The position numbers and the translations under genes were made by a program. A DNA stretch of 31,565 nt from a virus: IMG/VR virus record IMGVR_UViG_3300009507_000075, positions 1 through 31,565 of that record; one strand, written 5' to 3'. The notes under the pieces were generated by a model. The model was not told the origin of the DNA. It saw only the letters and a list, made by a program, of their open reading frames with translations, and ran no database searches. Shown here piece by piece: positions 1 through 8,560 of this stretch; position 1 is the stretch's first letter, and each line of letters opens with the position of its first letter.

Positions 1-168
1 AAACTCAACTCCTGCGGCAGTTAATCTTACTGTCGCAGTCGCACTATCACCACCAATGGCAGTGTATAGTTGTGCGAAGTTTTCATTTATCTTCTGTGCC
101 GCAACTCGGAGGGTATCACCCGTTCCGTCATTTGCCGCAGTTCCTCTGTTTAGTGTCTGTCGTGCCAT
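1..168 (-). CDS. Virion structural protein, N-terminal 56 residues (cut by window edge)
   Basis: The reading frame begins with ATG at 168 and runs off the left edge without a stop. The first residues are MARQTLNRGTAANDGTGDTL, followed by a segment containing NENFAQLYTAIG. This opening is one I recognise from baseplate or tail-fibre-type structural proteins of marine T4-like phages, where it occurs on several otherwise different proteins. A Shine-Dalgarno AGGA lies about 10 bases upstream, and a perfect late promoter sits at 193-200. It follows the gp6 gene and its neighbour in the late baseplate operon, so a structural role is inferred. The specific protein cannot be named from 56 residues. 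Confidence 0.7.
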   Translation of the reverse strand, partial: MARQTLNRGTAANDGTGDTLRVAAQKINENFAQLYTAIGGDSATATVRLTAAGVEF

Positions 169-192
169 TCTATTCAGTCCTGTTGTTCATAC

Positions 193-200
193 TATTTATA
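193..200 (-). promoter_or_regulatory. T4-type late promoter TATAAATA
   Basis: The minus strand reads TATAAATA, a perfect match to the T4 late promoter consensus recognised by the gp55-gp33-gp45 system. It lies in the short gap between the stop of the gene ending at 213 and the start at 168, pointing at the latter. The predicted transcription start is about 187, which gives a short leader containing AGGA. Confidence 0.75.
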
Positions 201-212
201 AGAGTTTATAAG

Positions 213-1211
213 TTATAATGTGAAACTTTTTATATATTGATCAGAGTCTGCACTCCAAAATTGATGTTTGTCTTGATCCATCGTTTCAAACGAGAACGAG
301 TTGCTCAAGTCCATACCATTAGTTCCTACTTCATCTGAATCATCAAATGTGGGTGAACTAGAAATCTGTGCTTCTCGTATAGACGAATACTGATTGTTAA
401 TAGTCTGTATCTGTTCAAGTGAGAAGTCTTCTACAGAAGTAAGTTCTGCATTGATTCTACTCAAGACTCCTGCCGAATCAGTATATAGGTCATCAACAAG
501 GGCAGAAATATCCATGTGTCCAAAGTCTCCAAACGATGCTTCCGAATGAACCGCAATAGGTGGCAGTGGTGCCGGTATTACCTGTGGTGCGGTTAGTGTA
601 TCTGCCACTACTGATACAATCTGAACTTCTGCTCCAACATACATTCCCGCAGGATGAGTAAATAATTTATAAGGTACTACCCACTCACTAAATGCTATGT
701 CTGACTTGATTAATAGTGCAAATGTCTGATACAATTTGTTATCGGTAATGTATCTCTGTCCATCAAGACCTAGAGTAGATTTCTCGTCTCCGATCTTAAA
801 TACATTTTCTTTTGTGTAGACAATCTCTGGATCAATAGTAAAGAATGTTCGGAAGAACTGTTGTATAGAGTACTTAGTACCCTTAGAACGATACAGAATA
901 CTTGAATACTTTGCCGCAGCGCGTTTGTCCGCAAATCCCTCAAAGTAGGATTGTCCCAACAGAAGTTCGTCTTCAATGTAGGACAACAACTCTAAATCTG
1001 TCTGTGTGATATCGCGACTGAGAAACAATTCGTGGATCAATCGTGCGGGTGAATTTTGGACATGTTCCCCCTCATAGTAATGTTCTAACAGACTAATTAA
1101 TTTTGGATACTCAGTCTTAAAAAAGTCAGGCAGGACATTATCAATAGCATGACTGGTAAACGCAATCTCTCTACGTCCGATATCGGTTAACGTATCATTC
1201 TTCTGTGCCAT
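213..1211 (-). CDS. Baseplate-associated structural protein of marine T4-like phages
   Basis: This protein has 332 residues. Its start codon overlaps the gp6 stop by one base (TAATG), so the two are probably translationally coupled. The N-terminal half is a compact segment including FFKTEYPKLISLLEHYYEG (about residues 31-49) and SKGTKYSIQQFFRTFF (about 109-124). I recognise this type of sequence from the structural protein placed directly after gp6 in T4-like phages of marine bacteria. The C-terminal part is rich in Ser, Asp and Thr and less conserved in character. It does not resemble T4 gp8. Position suggests a baseplate wedge or fibre-attachment role (gp7-like is possible), but that is inference. 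Confidence 0.6.
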   Translation of the reverse strand: MAQKNDTLTDIGRREIAFTSHAIDNVLPDFFKTEYPKLISLLEHYYEGEHVQNSPARLIHELFLSRDITQTDLELLSYIEDELLLGQSYFEGFADKRAAAKYSSILYRSKGTKYSIQQFFRTFFTIDPEIVYTKENVFKIGDEKSTLGLDGQRYITDNKLYQTFALLIKSDIAFSEWVVPYKLFTHPAGMYVGAEVQIVSVVADTLTAPQVIPAPLPPIAVHSEASFGDFGHMDISALVDDLYTDSAGVLSRINAELTSVEDFSLEQIQTINNQYSSIREAQISSSPTFDDSDEVGTNGMDLSNSFSFETMDQDKHQFWSADSDQYIKSFTL

Positions 1212-3043
1212 TAGTTAGTGACTCCAGTGGCAATCTCGCGAATAGAAACAAAGGTGTTGGAGATGTCTTGTTCTACAATATCTTCTCTGAAAGGGGTCAA
1301 CGAACTTTCGTTGGCAGGTACAGCACTTACTTTAATGAAATTATTTGCCCCAACAAAGTTATCAACCTGTAATCCAACAATTGATACAACATCACCGCTA
1401 TACGAACCTACGTTATCAACAATCACCTCATTGTCTTCACCATTGAATATTTCTAATTTATTAGTATTCAACTTGTTTCTTAGGACACAAGTCTTATTTT
1501 TAAACAAGAATTGTGATGATGTTATAATGTAATCAACATCGTCTGGGGATTTTAACGGAACCGCAAATCGTAGAGTATGATCTTGTAAGACTGTCGGTTG
1601 TGGCGTAAACCTTCTCTGAACAAAAGTCTGTGAACGAGATGATAAAATAGCGGGAGATACATTATCCACAATGGTTAACAAATTAGAACGTCTGTACGAC
1701 TGTCCAAACTTACCAGTATTATCTGTGAAGTATTTTGTAATAGCACCCTTTACTTTATTTAGAATTGTATTCCTAGACAGTGTTGTCAAACTAGGATTGA
1801 ATTGGAAAAACGTTCGGGTCTCAATAAAAGTTTTGACTGGATCAGTAAACTTGACAATGAACGAAGCAACTGCTAATTGTTTTACAAGGTCTTGAATAGC
1901 ATCTTTTGTATTCTGCTCTACCACCCCGCCTGGCGTGACCTCTGCATTAAAGAGAATTGACAAAAATACTGTACCAAATTCTGGTTCAAGTGCCTCTTCA
2001 CCACCAAATGATTTCATGTCTTTTATCAGTGTGGAGAAATTACGTAGCACCAGTGCAGAGTAATCTACCGCAGTTACCATTCGGTTCTGAGTTGCATACT
2101 GAAAGGGAGCAAACTGTCTAATAGATTCCATAGATTCTTTGGGAGAACCTGCAATAGCATTATCTACAGTTGACACCGACACATCATAATTCTGACCCCC
2201 AACACTAATTTCTGCCTGTGGTTCAAACACTTTAGCAGAGTTAGATGCACGTCCACTTACCGCAAGGTAAGATACAGTAACTTTTGAACCAGTCTTAGGT
2301 GCCTTACCCAAAGTTGTTCCGTTACCAAAGGACAATTCAAACAATCCATTAGGTGTTTCTTTGAGAAAGTACAATGTAGAGTTTTCATTAATATTGTTTG
2401 CATTAATGATATTTGTGTATGGCAGGAATACAGAAGAAGTCGGGTTTTCATAAACACGAACTATCGCGGTGCCAGTATCCATAGTATTATCTGGAACGAT
2501 ATAGACTTCGTTGTCTTCGGCACGAGATACTATGAATGTTTTAACTCTTTCAATACCTTCATATATCTTAATATTTTTATTAGACGATGCGTCTTTAAAT
2601 ATATACAGACCATCACCATTATCATCAGCAGTTAAATCTTCTTGTGTTTGAAAAACAAATTCTTGTTCATCTACCGTTGCGTTGAACTTATATCCCGCAG
2701 GTATTTGTATGGTAGTTGGTGCTCCAGAAACACCAGACAGATTCAACGTCAGATTGATAATTGCCTGTGATGATGTCATACTATCGGGAATATAACCAAT
2801 ACCTTCTGAAAGAGATACCAAAGAACTACGCAACTGTGCGGTTCCGAGGAATGATTCGTTCAAGGCAAAGTTGGCAGTAAGTCCATTGTAATGCGTATTG
2901 TACGCAAGAACATCCAAGATATTTGACAGACCAGATGCTTCAAAGTTATAATCCGCAAACTCATCTTGCTGTGCGAGGTATGTCTTTAAGTTATTCTTGA
3001 TCGCATCAAAATCTAATGATGTTGATTGTATTGTTGTTGCCAT
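1211..3043 (-). CDS. 6: Baseplate wedge subunit gp6
   Basis: This 610-residue protein is close in length to T4 gp6 (about 660). Its N-terminus contains FEASGLSNILDVLAYNTHYN (about residues 55-74) followed by ALNESFLGTAQLRSS, typical of the gp6/baseplate J family. gp6 forms the inner ring of wedges that controls opening of the T4 baseplate on host contact. The gene starts one base after the gp25 stop. gp25 and gp6 are direct structural partners in the wedge, so the order supports the call. The start ATG at 3043 is the only good one and gives the usual MATTIQSTSLDFD opening. Confidence 0.92.
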   Translation of the reverse strand: MATTIQSTSLDFDAIKNNLKTYLAQQDEFADYNFEASGLSNILDVLAYNTHYNGLTANFALNESFLGTAQLRSSLVSLSEGIGYIPDSMTSSQAIINLTLNLSGVSGAPTTIQIPAGYKFNATVDEQEFVFQTQEDLTADDNGDGLYIFKDASSNKNIKIYEGIERVKTFIVSRAEDNEVYIVPDNTMDTGTAIVRVYENPTSSVFLPYTNIINANNINENSTLYFLKETPNGLFELSFGNGTTLGKAPKTGSKVTVSYLAVSGRASNSAKVFEPQAEISVGGQNYDVSVSTVDNAIAGSPKESMESIRQFAPFQYATQNRMVTAVDYSALVLRNFSTLIKDMKSFGGEEALEPEFGTVFLSILFNAEVTPGGVVEQNTKDAIQDLVKQLAVASFIVKFTDPVKTFIETRTFFQFNPSLTTLSRNTILNKVKGAITKYFTDNTGKFGQSYRRSNLLTIVDNVSPAILSSRSQTFVQRRFTPQPTVLQDHTLRFAVPLKSPDDVDYIITSSQFLFKNKTCVLRNKLNTNKLEIFNGEDNEVIVDNVGSYSGDVVSIVGLQVDNFVGANNFIKVSAVPANESSLTPFREDIVEQDISNTFVSIREIATGVTN

Positions 3044-3044
3044 T

Positions 3045-3494
3045 TTATCTTAACCTTGCTAGTGTGGTAGTGAATTCAACTTGCTCTTCCGTATTAACAA
3101 TTTTGAATTTTAAAATTACGTCTAGGGTGTTTCTATCTGGTTGCAGGGATACCTTAATATCTAGTATTTCTGCTCTAGGTTCATATACACCAATACTCTC
3201 AATAATACTTCGTCTTACAATAGAAGACCTTCCTCTATCTGCCAACTCAAATAACTGAGATACCATGTCCGCACCAAAGTCTGGACGAAAAGGTTTCTCC
3301 AAGGAATTGGTCATTATAAGCGTTTTTACTGCTTGTTTAACTGCCCCACTATTCGTCTTCTTGTAGATGTCTCCACCAGTAGGTTTGGGCGAGAAAGTTA
3401 AATCAATATCAGTATAACCTCGTATCCGACTTGCCGTAATGGATGCCGTTTGTAGGTTAGTGTCTTCTTGTGCGAATGCTCTACGTATTGCCAT
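3045..3494 (-). CDS. 25: Baseplate wedge subunit gp25
   Basis: This 149-residue protein belongs to the GPW/gp25 family. It contains KPFRPDFGADM (about 67-77), the RRSIIESIGVYEPRAEI segment with the conserved EPR core at 105-107, and a C-terminal beta-rich stretch. In T4, gp25 nucleates sheath assembly and joins gp6 and gp53 in the wedge core. The ATG at 3494 is preceded directly by TATAAATAGAACT, so a late transcript starting at the usual distance would begin at or next to the AUG. It would then have no ribosome binding site of its own. Readthrough from the upstream gene 20 bases away could also supply it. Confidence 0.92.
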   Translation of the reverse strand: MAIRRAFAQEDTNLQTASITASRIRGYTDIDLTFSPKPTGGDIYKKTNSGAVKQAVKTLIMTNSLEKPFRPDFGADMVSQLFELADRGRSSIVRRSIIESIGVYEPRAEILDIKVSLQPDRNTLDVILKFKIVNTEEQVEFTTTLARLR

Positions 3495-3499
3495 AGTTC

Positions 3500-3507
3500 T
3501 ATTTATA
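3500..3507 (-). promoter_or_regulatory. T4-type late promoter TATAAATA ahead of gp25
   Basis: The minus strand reads TATAAATA, followed by GAACT and then the gp25 ATG. In T4 late promoters the element spans about -13 to -6, so +1 is predicted at the A of the start codon. The same 16-base string TATAAATAGAACTATG occurs on the plus strand at 12253-12268. Confidence 0.7.
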
Positions 3508-3514
3508 TGACTTT

Positions 3515-4108
3515 TTAGTCACTTTCCTTTATTTCTACTAATTCGTTTCCACTCATTAGTGTGTTATTGAAATAAGTTTCCACATCACCATCAAATCTAA
3601 TATCAAAGGATTCTGGTGTGGTAGGGAACTCTATACCAATCTGTGCGGTAAGACTTCCGTCTGGATTGTATTGATCATAATCAAGGTACAGTTTTTTAAA
3701 TCTGATATAATCTTTCAGATACTCAGCAACATCAAATGTCTTCTCTAGACTAATCTTACCTTCCTGATCTATCACTTGATAATACACAAGTCTGCCATCA
3801 GATTTCTTCTGCATGGTCTTGTTGTTCTCATCAACCTCTCGTGGTTTGTAGAGACCCTCAGACACAATCAAACGAATGTCATTGAAATTTTCTGTATTAC
3901 CATTGATGATTCTCATTGCTTCTGCTTGTAAGTACAGGTGCCGCGCAATTTGCTGTCGTGCCGTATTGGTTATAACATGGTTAAATGGTGTCTTGTCTCC
4001 ATATGAACCAAGAAACTTTGCGATTGTAACGCCAGGACCGAGTTTAGTCGCAGACGTAATCTGCCCTTGCTTGTTCGGATTGTATACTGGATCAACTAAA
4101 ATTATCAT
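3515..4108 (-). CDS. Conserved phage protein in baseplate operon, function unknown
   Basis: This is a 197-residue protein that I do not recognise as a named family. The N-terminus is MIILVDPVYNPNKQGQ, followed by a helical stretch ARQQIARHLYLQAEAMRIIN (about residues 51-70) and a C-terminal beta-type segment ending DVETYFNNTLMSGNELVEI. There is no signal peptide or membrane segment. Its start overlaps the stop of the needle gene by four bases (ATGA), and it is followed by gp25. It is therefore co-translated with hub and wedge proteins and is probably a baseplate component or assembly factor. That placement is the only functional evidence. Confidence 0.6.
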   Translation of the reverse strand: MIILVDPVYNPNKQGQITSATKLGPGVTIAKFLGSYGDKTPFNHVITNTARQQIARHLYLQAEAMRIINGNTENFNDIRLIVSEGLYKPREVDENNKTMQKKSDGRLVYYQVIDQEGKISLEKTFDVAEYLKDYIRFKKLYLDYDQYNPDGSLTAQIGIEFPTTPESFDIRFDGDVETYFNNTLMSGNELVEIKESD

Positions 4109-5616
4109 GGTGTAAATCTCTTTCCTCTATTCTCAATTGCATTACCAATTGGTTCAAACCCAAATCTAGATGATGGGGATTTCTTCACTGTTCTACCAAT
4201 GGCAGGTGGACTCTTTATTTTATATCTTGAATTTAATCTTTCTTCGGAAACAAGTATATTCCCAACCAACTCTCTATTCGTATCACTTCTGAATGCAGAA
4301 CGAATCTCTTGGGTTGTTGGTACATGGTTGAATACATCCTCATAATCATCACTAAGTAGTGTCTTAGTTAACAATACATCTCCACCGTCAACCACAACAG
4401 TCCTAATTGCATAGTCACCATTCATTACCTGTCCCACTACCCACTGTGATGTTATCTGTGCTTGGGGTGGTTCTGTGTGACCAGTTGGTAGTGCCATCTC
4501 TTCCTTTGCAAGCATAGGTACATGGAAATTTGCCGACAGAATCTTGGGCACTGTAAATGTTGACGCACCAGTTGCGGCAGTACCCGCAGTCACTGCGGTT
4601 AGTGATGCCTTTGCATTTGATGCGTAGTACGATCTCAATGAAAGGTCTGCCTTGTCTGCGTGGTTTGATTTGATTGCTTCAAGTGCCTTACCATAGAACG
4701 AACCATAGAACACCGCACCAGAATTAAATGGAACCGCACCCTCACCACCTTGGAATACGTTACCTGTGAAGTCCACCATATCACCACCCACGGCACCCCT
4801 CTGTCCTAGAACAGAAACATACTTAGCACCAGTAATGTTTGTAACAGGGGCAGACACCGCAAAGGATTCCTCACCCGAAACAAAGACTGACGATCCTCCT
4901 GCAATTTCTACATTACCCTCAATCGCAGATTTATAATCCAACTTCACTTGATGATTATGTTCACCAAGAATCACATCGGTTTGAGTACTCATGGTTTTGT
5001 TGATCTTACTCTTCTTGACAGTCTCTTCACGATTACCTGTGGTGATCGTTCGGTGATTCTCTAGGATGTTCTCTCGTAGACTACCTGCCACATTAAGATT
5101 ATAGTTACCACCAACATCAACATTATAGTCACCAGTCACCTTCATGTTCAAGTTACCCTGATACACGAGATTACCATTACCCTCAATGATAACAGTCTGG
5201 TCACCACCAGTCACTTCTACCTTGTTGTTTACAGCAGAGATAATAACAGAACCATCTGCTCTCATCTCTACACCCGCACCTGTACGGTGTTTAATTAATA
5301 CTCGTTCACCGCCTGGCGTATCGTCTTGTTCAATAACATGACCAGATATAGTTTCTTGTACTTGGTTGAATGGATACTCGGAAGGACGTTGTGCCTGTAT
5401 GTTCAGAGACACACCAATGTCACCACCCCCAACATAGAGATTGTTTACCTTAGACCCACGAGATGCCTTATTGATTGATGTCCCAAAGTTATACTCTCGT
5501 TTGGGATATTCACCAGTAGGGTCTTGCATACCATCTTGGGCAACACCCAAAGTATTCTCTAGTCCCTCACCGAGTTTAGCAACTCTTAAATCAAAATTGT
5601 CTTTTTTAGTTGTCAC
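4105..5616 (-). CDS. 5: gp5-type tail needle (beta-helix) lacking the lysozyme domain
   Basis: This 503-residue protein starts at a GTG (5616) with GGAG eight bases upstream; the GTGA overlaps the amidase-gene stop. Residues 32-55 carry DPTGEYPKR, resembling the T4 gp5 linker that follows its OB fold (DPTGQYPRR). Residues 81-125 carry EYPF, SGHVIEQDDTPGGERV and MRADGSV, resembling the T4 segment EYPY, SGHIQEFDDTPGQERY that precedes its needle. Residues about 125-215 are beta-helix-like repeats such as VTGDYNVDVGGNYNLNVAG. The T4 lysozyme domain that lies between those two segments is missing. The remainder (about 215-503) is Ala/Ser/Thr-rich and may extend or cap the needle. It should form the trimeric membrane-puncturing spike. 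Confidence 0.85.
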   Translation of the reverse strand: MTTKKDNFDLRVAKLGEGLENTLGVAQDGMQDPTGEYPKREYNFGTSINKASRGSKVNNLYVGGGDIGVSLNIQAQRPSEYPFNQVQETISGHVIEQDDTPGGERVLIKHRTGAGVEMRADGSVIISAVNNKVEVTGGDQTVIIEGNGNLVYQGNLNMKVTGDYNVDVGGNYNLNVAGSLRENILENHRTITTGNREETVKKSKINKTMSTQTDVILGEHNHQVKLDYKSAIEGNVEIAGGSSVFVSGEESFAVSAPVTNITGAKYVSVLGQRGAVGGDMVDFTGNVFQGGEGAVPFNSGAVFYGSFYGKALEAIKSNHADKADLSLRSYYASNAKASLTAVTAGTAATGASTFTVPKILSANFHVPMLAKEEMALPTGHTEPPQAQITSQWVVGQVMNGDYAIRTVVVDGGDVLLTKTLLSDDYEDVFNHVPTTQEIRSAFRSDTNRELVGNILVSEERLNSRYKIKSPPAIGRTVKKSPSSRFGFEPIGNAIENRGKRFTP

Positions 5617-7700
5617 TGATTCATCTCCGATGGACTCAATGGTAAGGAATTTAGGGGATCGGTTGTTTTGTTTTGTTTTCTAAACACAGACTCAACATAA
5701 TCTACCACATCAAAGTATGGGTCAGACTCACTTATGTCAATATCATTGTGACCGAACACTTGACCGCCAGGAAATCTACGATAGAATCCTCTTAAAAACT
5801 TCTCTAATGTTGTAAACTGTTCTCGTGTAAATGCCTGAGAAGATCGGTAGTCTGTTGGGTTATCCTCACCAGTAGAAACATTAATACCACCAACCAGTAC
5901 AATACCTATGGAATATTTATTATGACTGGGTGTGTGATCTCCCTCGGTATTAACGGGTCTGCCTCGTTGCAGTCTACCATCCCTTCTTATCACATAATGA
6001 TATCCAATACCATCATGTTCCATTTCAATTTGCATGTTGTTTATTTCTATAGCACCGATGTCTTTGTTTGTATGAGTATCGGATGCGTGAATCACGACTT
6101 CGGTCACATCTCGTTTCACATTAGTAAATTCTGTATCCAACTCCTCTACCGATGAAACATAGGTAAAGACATCGTTTGGACTATTTTTACCACTCCACTT
6201 AGAGGACTGATCAATAGGTTTGCCTTCATCATAAAGACTTGCATCAATAACAACAGTGCCACCAATAGTGGTATCCAACTGCTTCATCTTATTGTCAATG
6301 GTAGAAATTTCTTGTTGTGCTCTCGCAATCTCTTGTTCGGGAACACCTTGTGCCTTTGCCTTTGCTATCATCTGTATTTGCATATCTAATGTACTAGATG
6401 TGTTTTCGTCTGTAGCAAGGATTCCTTTCATACGATCTGATATATTTTGAGATTTACCAGATATCGTCTTGACTGCTTCTTTTTGTAATCTAGGATTACC
6501 GCTAGTAAACCTTGATAGAATTTGTTGTCTCTCTTGATCAGTCGCGAGAATACCACCATCAACAATCTTACGGATAAAGGATGATGCGGCATTGGACAAT
6601 CCCTCTGCAATATTCTGTAGAGAACCTTGTAATCCTTGGTTTGTCCGCACATCAAATTCTTCATTGAAATCATCCGCTGCATCTTTTGCCTCGTTGATTA
6701 TTGCTCTGACCTCAGTCAAATCCGTTCCTATCACAGTATCCATATCGGGTAAAGTGTCTAGTTCTGCCTTGAGTGACTGATATTCTGTCATTAACTCTTT
6801 GATACCAGTGGAATTCTCAACGGTGTCCTTTACATTCTGAACAAATCCATCTAACTTGTCTATTTGAAGTGCATCTTTTATTCCTGACTCAAGTTCACTA
6901 CCCGCTAAGTCAATCTTATCCTGTACCGCAGTTATCTGCTCATTTAATGCGGCAACTGGTGCCAAAGAACTGAACTGTGCGGTTAGATTACCCGCAAAGG
7001 AAAGAGCACTTGTTACCGCAGAGATTGCTCCCATTAGTCCACCACCCCCCGCAGACTTTGGTTTTAATGAGTCTACAACAGTGGTGAATTCAATAAGGTC
7101 AGAATATGCCTCAGATTTTTTATTCTCCGCAATAGCAATACACTCAGCAACACTTTCCGCAGTACCATCACACACAACCGCAAGTGCAGAAGTAGGATTA
7201 CTTGCCTTGATGGCGGGAAGACCTGTCATAGCATTAACACTTGTTTCCAGAGTGCCAAACCCTCGTGCCTCGTCTGCGGAATCGCGACCCGCACCTCGTA
7301 ATACAGATAGAGTACCACTACCATTAGAGTCTATACTCAATGAATTGAGAACAAGACTCCCTGCCGAATCAGCAGAGGACTTAAATCGTAGGAACTCACC
7401 ATTAGAGTCTGTTACGGTATCTTGGGTGACTACAAGCACATTGCCTAGCACACCATTTGTAGGAAACGTATCGGTGATTGTGCCAACATGACTAGTAATA
7501 ACTTCTTCACTTGAATTAGAAGTTTGTCCTAATGATTTAATGCCACCAACAACTGCACCATCTTGTTGCCCAAGAACAGTATTTCTTTTGACAAAGGTCT
7601 GGTCAACGGACTCGGTTGCCCTAGTTTTTAGGGTACCTGCCTGACTCTTTTTGTCTTCGGTTTTAAGAACAGTGTTTAATTTACGTTTACTAAGTGACAT
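5613..7700 (-). CDS. Hub-associated protein with C-terminal N-acetylmuramoyl-L-alanine amidase domain
   Basis: This 695-residue protein sits between the OB-fold and needle genes. Residues 1-530 are low-complexity and helical, with a glycine run and an Ala/Leu-rich segment near 215-250 and coiled-coil-like stretches after it. Residues about 530-690 match the T7-lysozyme/AmpD-type amidase fold. The likely zinc ligands are H538 (VVIHASDT), H651 (GHNDID) and D660 (SDPYFDV), with Y567 in GIGYHYVIRRDG at the position of T7 Tyr46. The lysine two residues before the third ligand, catalytic in T7 lysozyme (Lys128) and AmpD, is Glu658 here. Its place in the hub operon suggests a tail-carried peptidoglycan hydrolase for DNA entry rather than a lysis enzyme. 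Confidence 0.82.
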   Translation of the reverse strand: MSLSKRKLNTVLKTEDKKSQAGTLKTRATESVDQTFVKRNTVLGQQDGAVVGGIKSLGQTSNSSEEVITSHVGTITDTFPTNGVLGNVLVVTQDTVTDSNGEFLRFKSSADSAGSLVLNSLSIDSNGSGTLSVLRGAGRDSADEARGFGTLETSVNAMTGLPAIKASNPTSALAVVCDGTAESVAECIAIAENKKSEAYSDLIEFTTVVDSLKPKSAGGGGLMGAISAVTSALSFAGNLTAQFSSLAPVAALNEQITAVQDKIDLAGSELESGIKDALQIDKLDGFVQNVKDTVENSTGIKELMTEYQSLKAELDTLPDMDTVIGTDLTEVRAIINEAKDAADDFNEEFDVRTNQGLQGSLQNIAEGLSNAASSFIRKIVDGGILATDQERQQILSRFTSGNPRLQKEAVKTISGKSQNISDRMKGILATDENTSSTLDMQIQMIAKAKAQGVPEQEIARAQQEISTIDNKMKQLDTTIGGTVVIDASLYDEGKPIDQSSKWSGKNSPNDVFTYVSSVEELDTEFTNVKRDVTEVVIHASDTHTNKDIGAIEINNMQIEMEHDGIGYHYVIRRDGRLQRGRPVNTEGDHTPSHNKYSIGIVLVGGINVSTGEDNPTDYRSSQAFTREQFTTLEKFLRGFYRRFPGGQVFGHNDIDISESDPYFDVVDYVESVFRKQNKTTDPLNSLPLSPSEMNQ

Positions 7701-8560
7701 TATGCTATCCTATCAGTCAATCGTCTTGCTTGCAATTCTATGTTCTTTACCGCATTCGGTCTCTGTAAATAGTACTTAGCAAATATTTGACAGATTCCGT
7801 TGTTATCAAGTTTGTCTGATTGTAGCAATCTTATATTAGCACTAGATTGTGTGCCGTTTAATTCGTATGCAACAAATGATAACTGAGTAAGAAATAGACT
7901 ACCACTATTAGAGTATTTCAGCAGGTCATTATATCGTCTATCACTAAACGCACCAATTCCCTTTGATTGAGGGGTGATCCCAGTACGCATACCAGACACG
8001 AAAGAAAGTCCCGCAGTAATACCGATTGCTTGTTTCTCGGTGTATCCTATGTTCAAGAAGAATGCTACCGAACTTTTCTCTCTTGCAAGTTTTGTTACAT
8101 TCTGAATACCACCAGTCTCATCATTTCTGATATCTGACAAGTCGGGTGCTATTGCTCCGGTAAACTTTTGCCACATACTTTCTGGTTTGTTATCCACACC
8201 AGTGTCTTGAACGGATTGCCCCATCTGTACCGCACTAGGAAATTCCACGTGAGGAATTGATCCCAACACAATAGGTGTCTGTGAGTTTGCCCCATCCATG
8301 AACATACCAAATACCAATGCACTTGGTTGTAGTTGTGGCATTCTTCCGATACCAGACGCACCACCTTCGGTAGTAGGAACCACGCATTGTGCCCAAGGCA
8401 AATCTGCTTGGGGAATTAGTCGGGTGGATTCTGTGTGTAATCCATGTACACGAATCTTTACTCGTCCTTCATAACCATATGGGGGTGACGCATCCACAAC
8501 AGTCGCAATGAACCATCGTGTATTGTCTCCATAGAACTCAGATAGAATTGGTTGAGGCAT
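7700..8560 (-). CDS. Baseplate hub OB-fold protein (gp5 N-terminal type) with lysozyme-like C-terminal domain
   Basis: This protein has 286 residues. Residues 10-105 match the gp5/VgrG OB fold: RWFIATVVDASPPYGYEGRV, KIRVHGLHTE, LPWAQCVVPTTEGGASGIG and IVLGSIPHV align with the T4 gp5 N-terminus (NWFVGVVEDR, RVRVVGLHP, LPWMSVIQPIT, IVLGTYGG). Residues about 160-286 resemble the phage tail lysozyme type (SVAFFLNIGYTEKQAIGITA, then LSFVAYELNG and FAKYYLQRPNA). In that family the first helix is normally followed by a catalytic Glu in an ESG motif; here the position reads VSG (V188), so activity is doubtful. Its start overlaps the gp27-like stop by one base, and gp27 is the known partner of gp5. 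Confidence 0.78.
   Translation of the reverse strand: MPQPILSEFYGDNTRWFIATVVDASPPYGYEGRVKIRVHGLHTESTRLIPQADLPWAQCVVPTTEGGASGIGRMPQLQPSALVFGMFMDGANSQTPIVLGSIPHVEFPSAVQMGQSVQDTGVDNKPESMWQKFTGAIAPDLSDIRNDETGGIQNVTKLAREKSSVAFFLNIGYTEKQAIGITAGLSFVSGMRTGITPQSKGIGAFSDRRYNDLLKYSNSGSLFLTQLSFVAYELNGTQSSANIRLLQSDKLDNNGICQIFAKYYLQRPNAVKNIELQARRLTDRIA

Noticed and set aside
7081-7491. A 136-codon open frame on the plus strand
   Set aside because: It is antisense to the amidase gene, with the repetitive Ser/Val/Pro composition of a shadow frame and no gene-like spacing or start signal.
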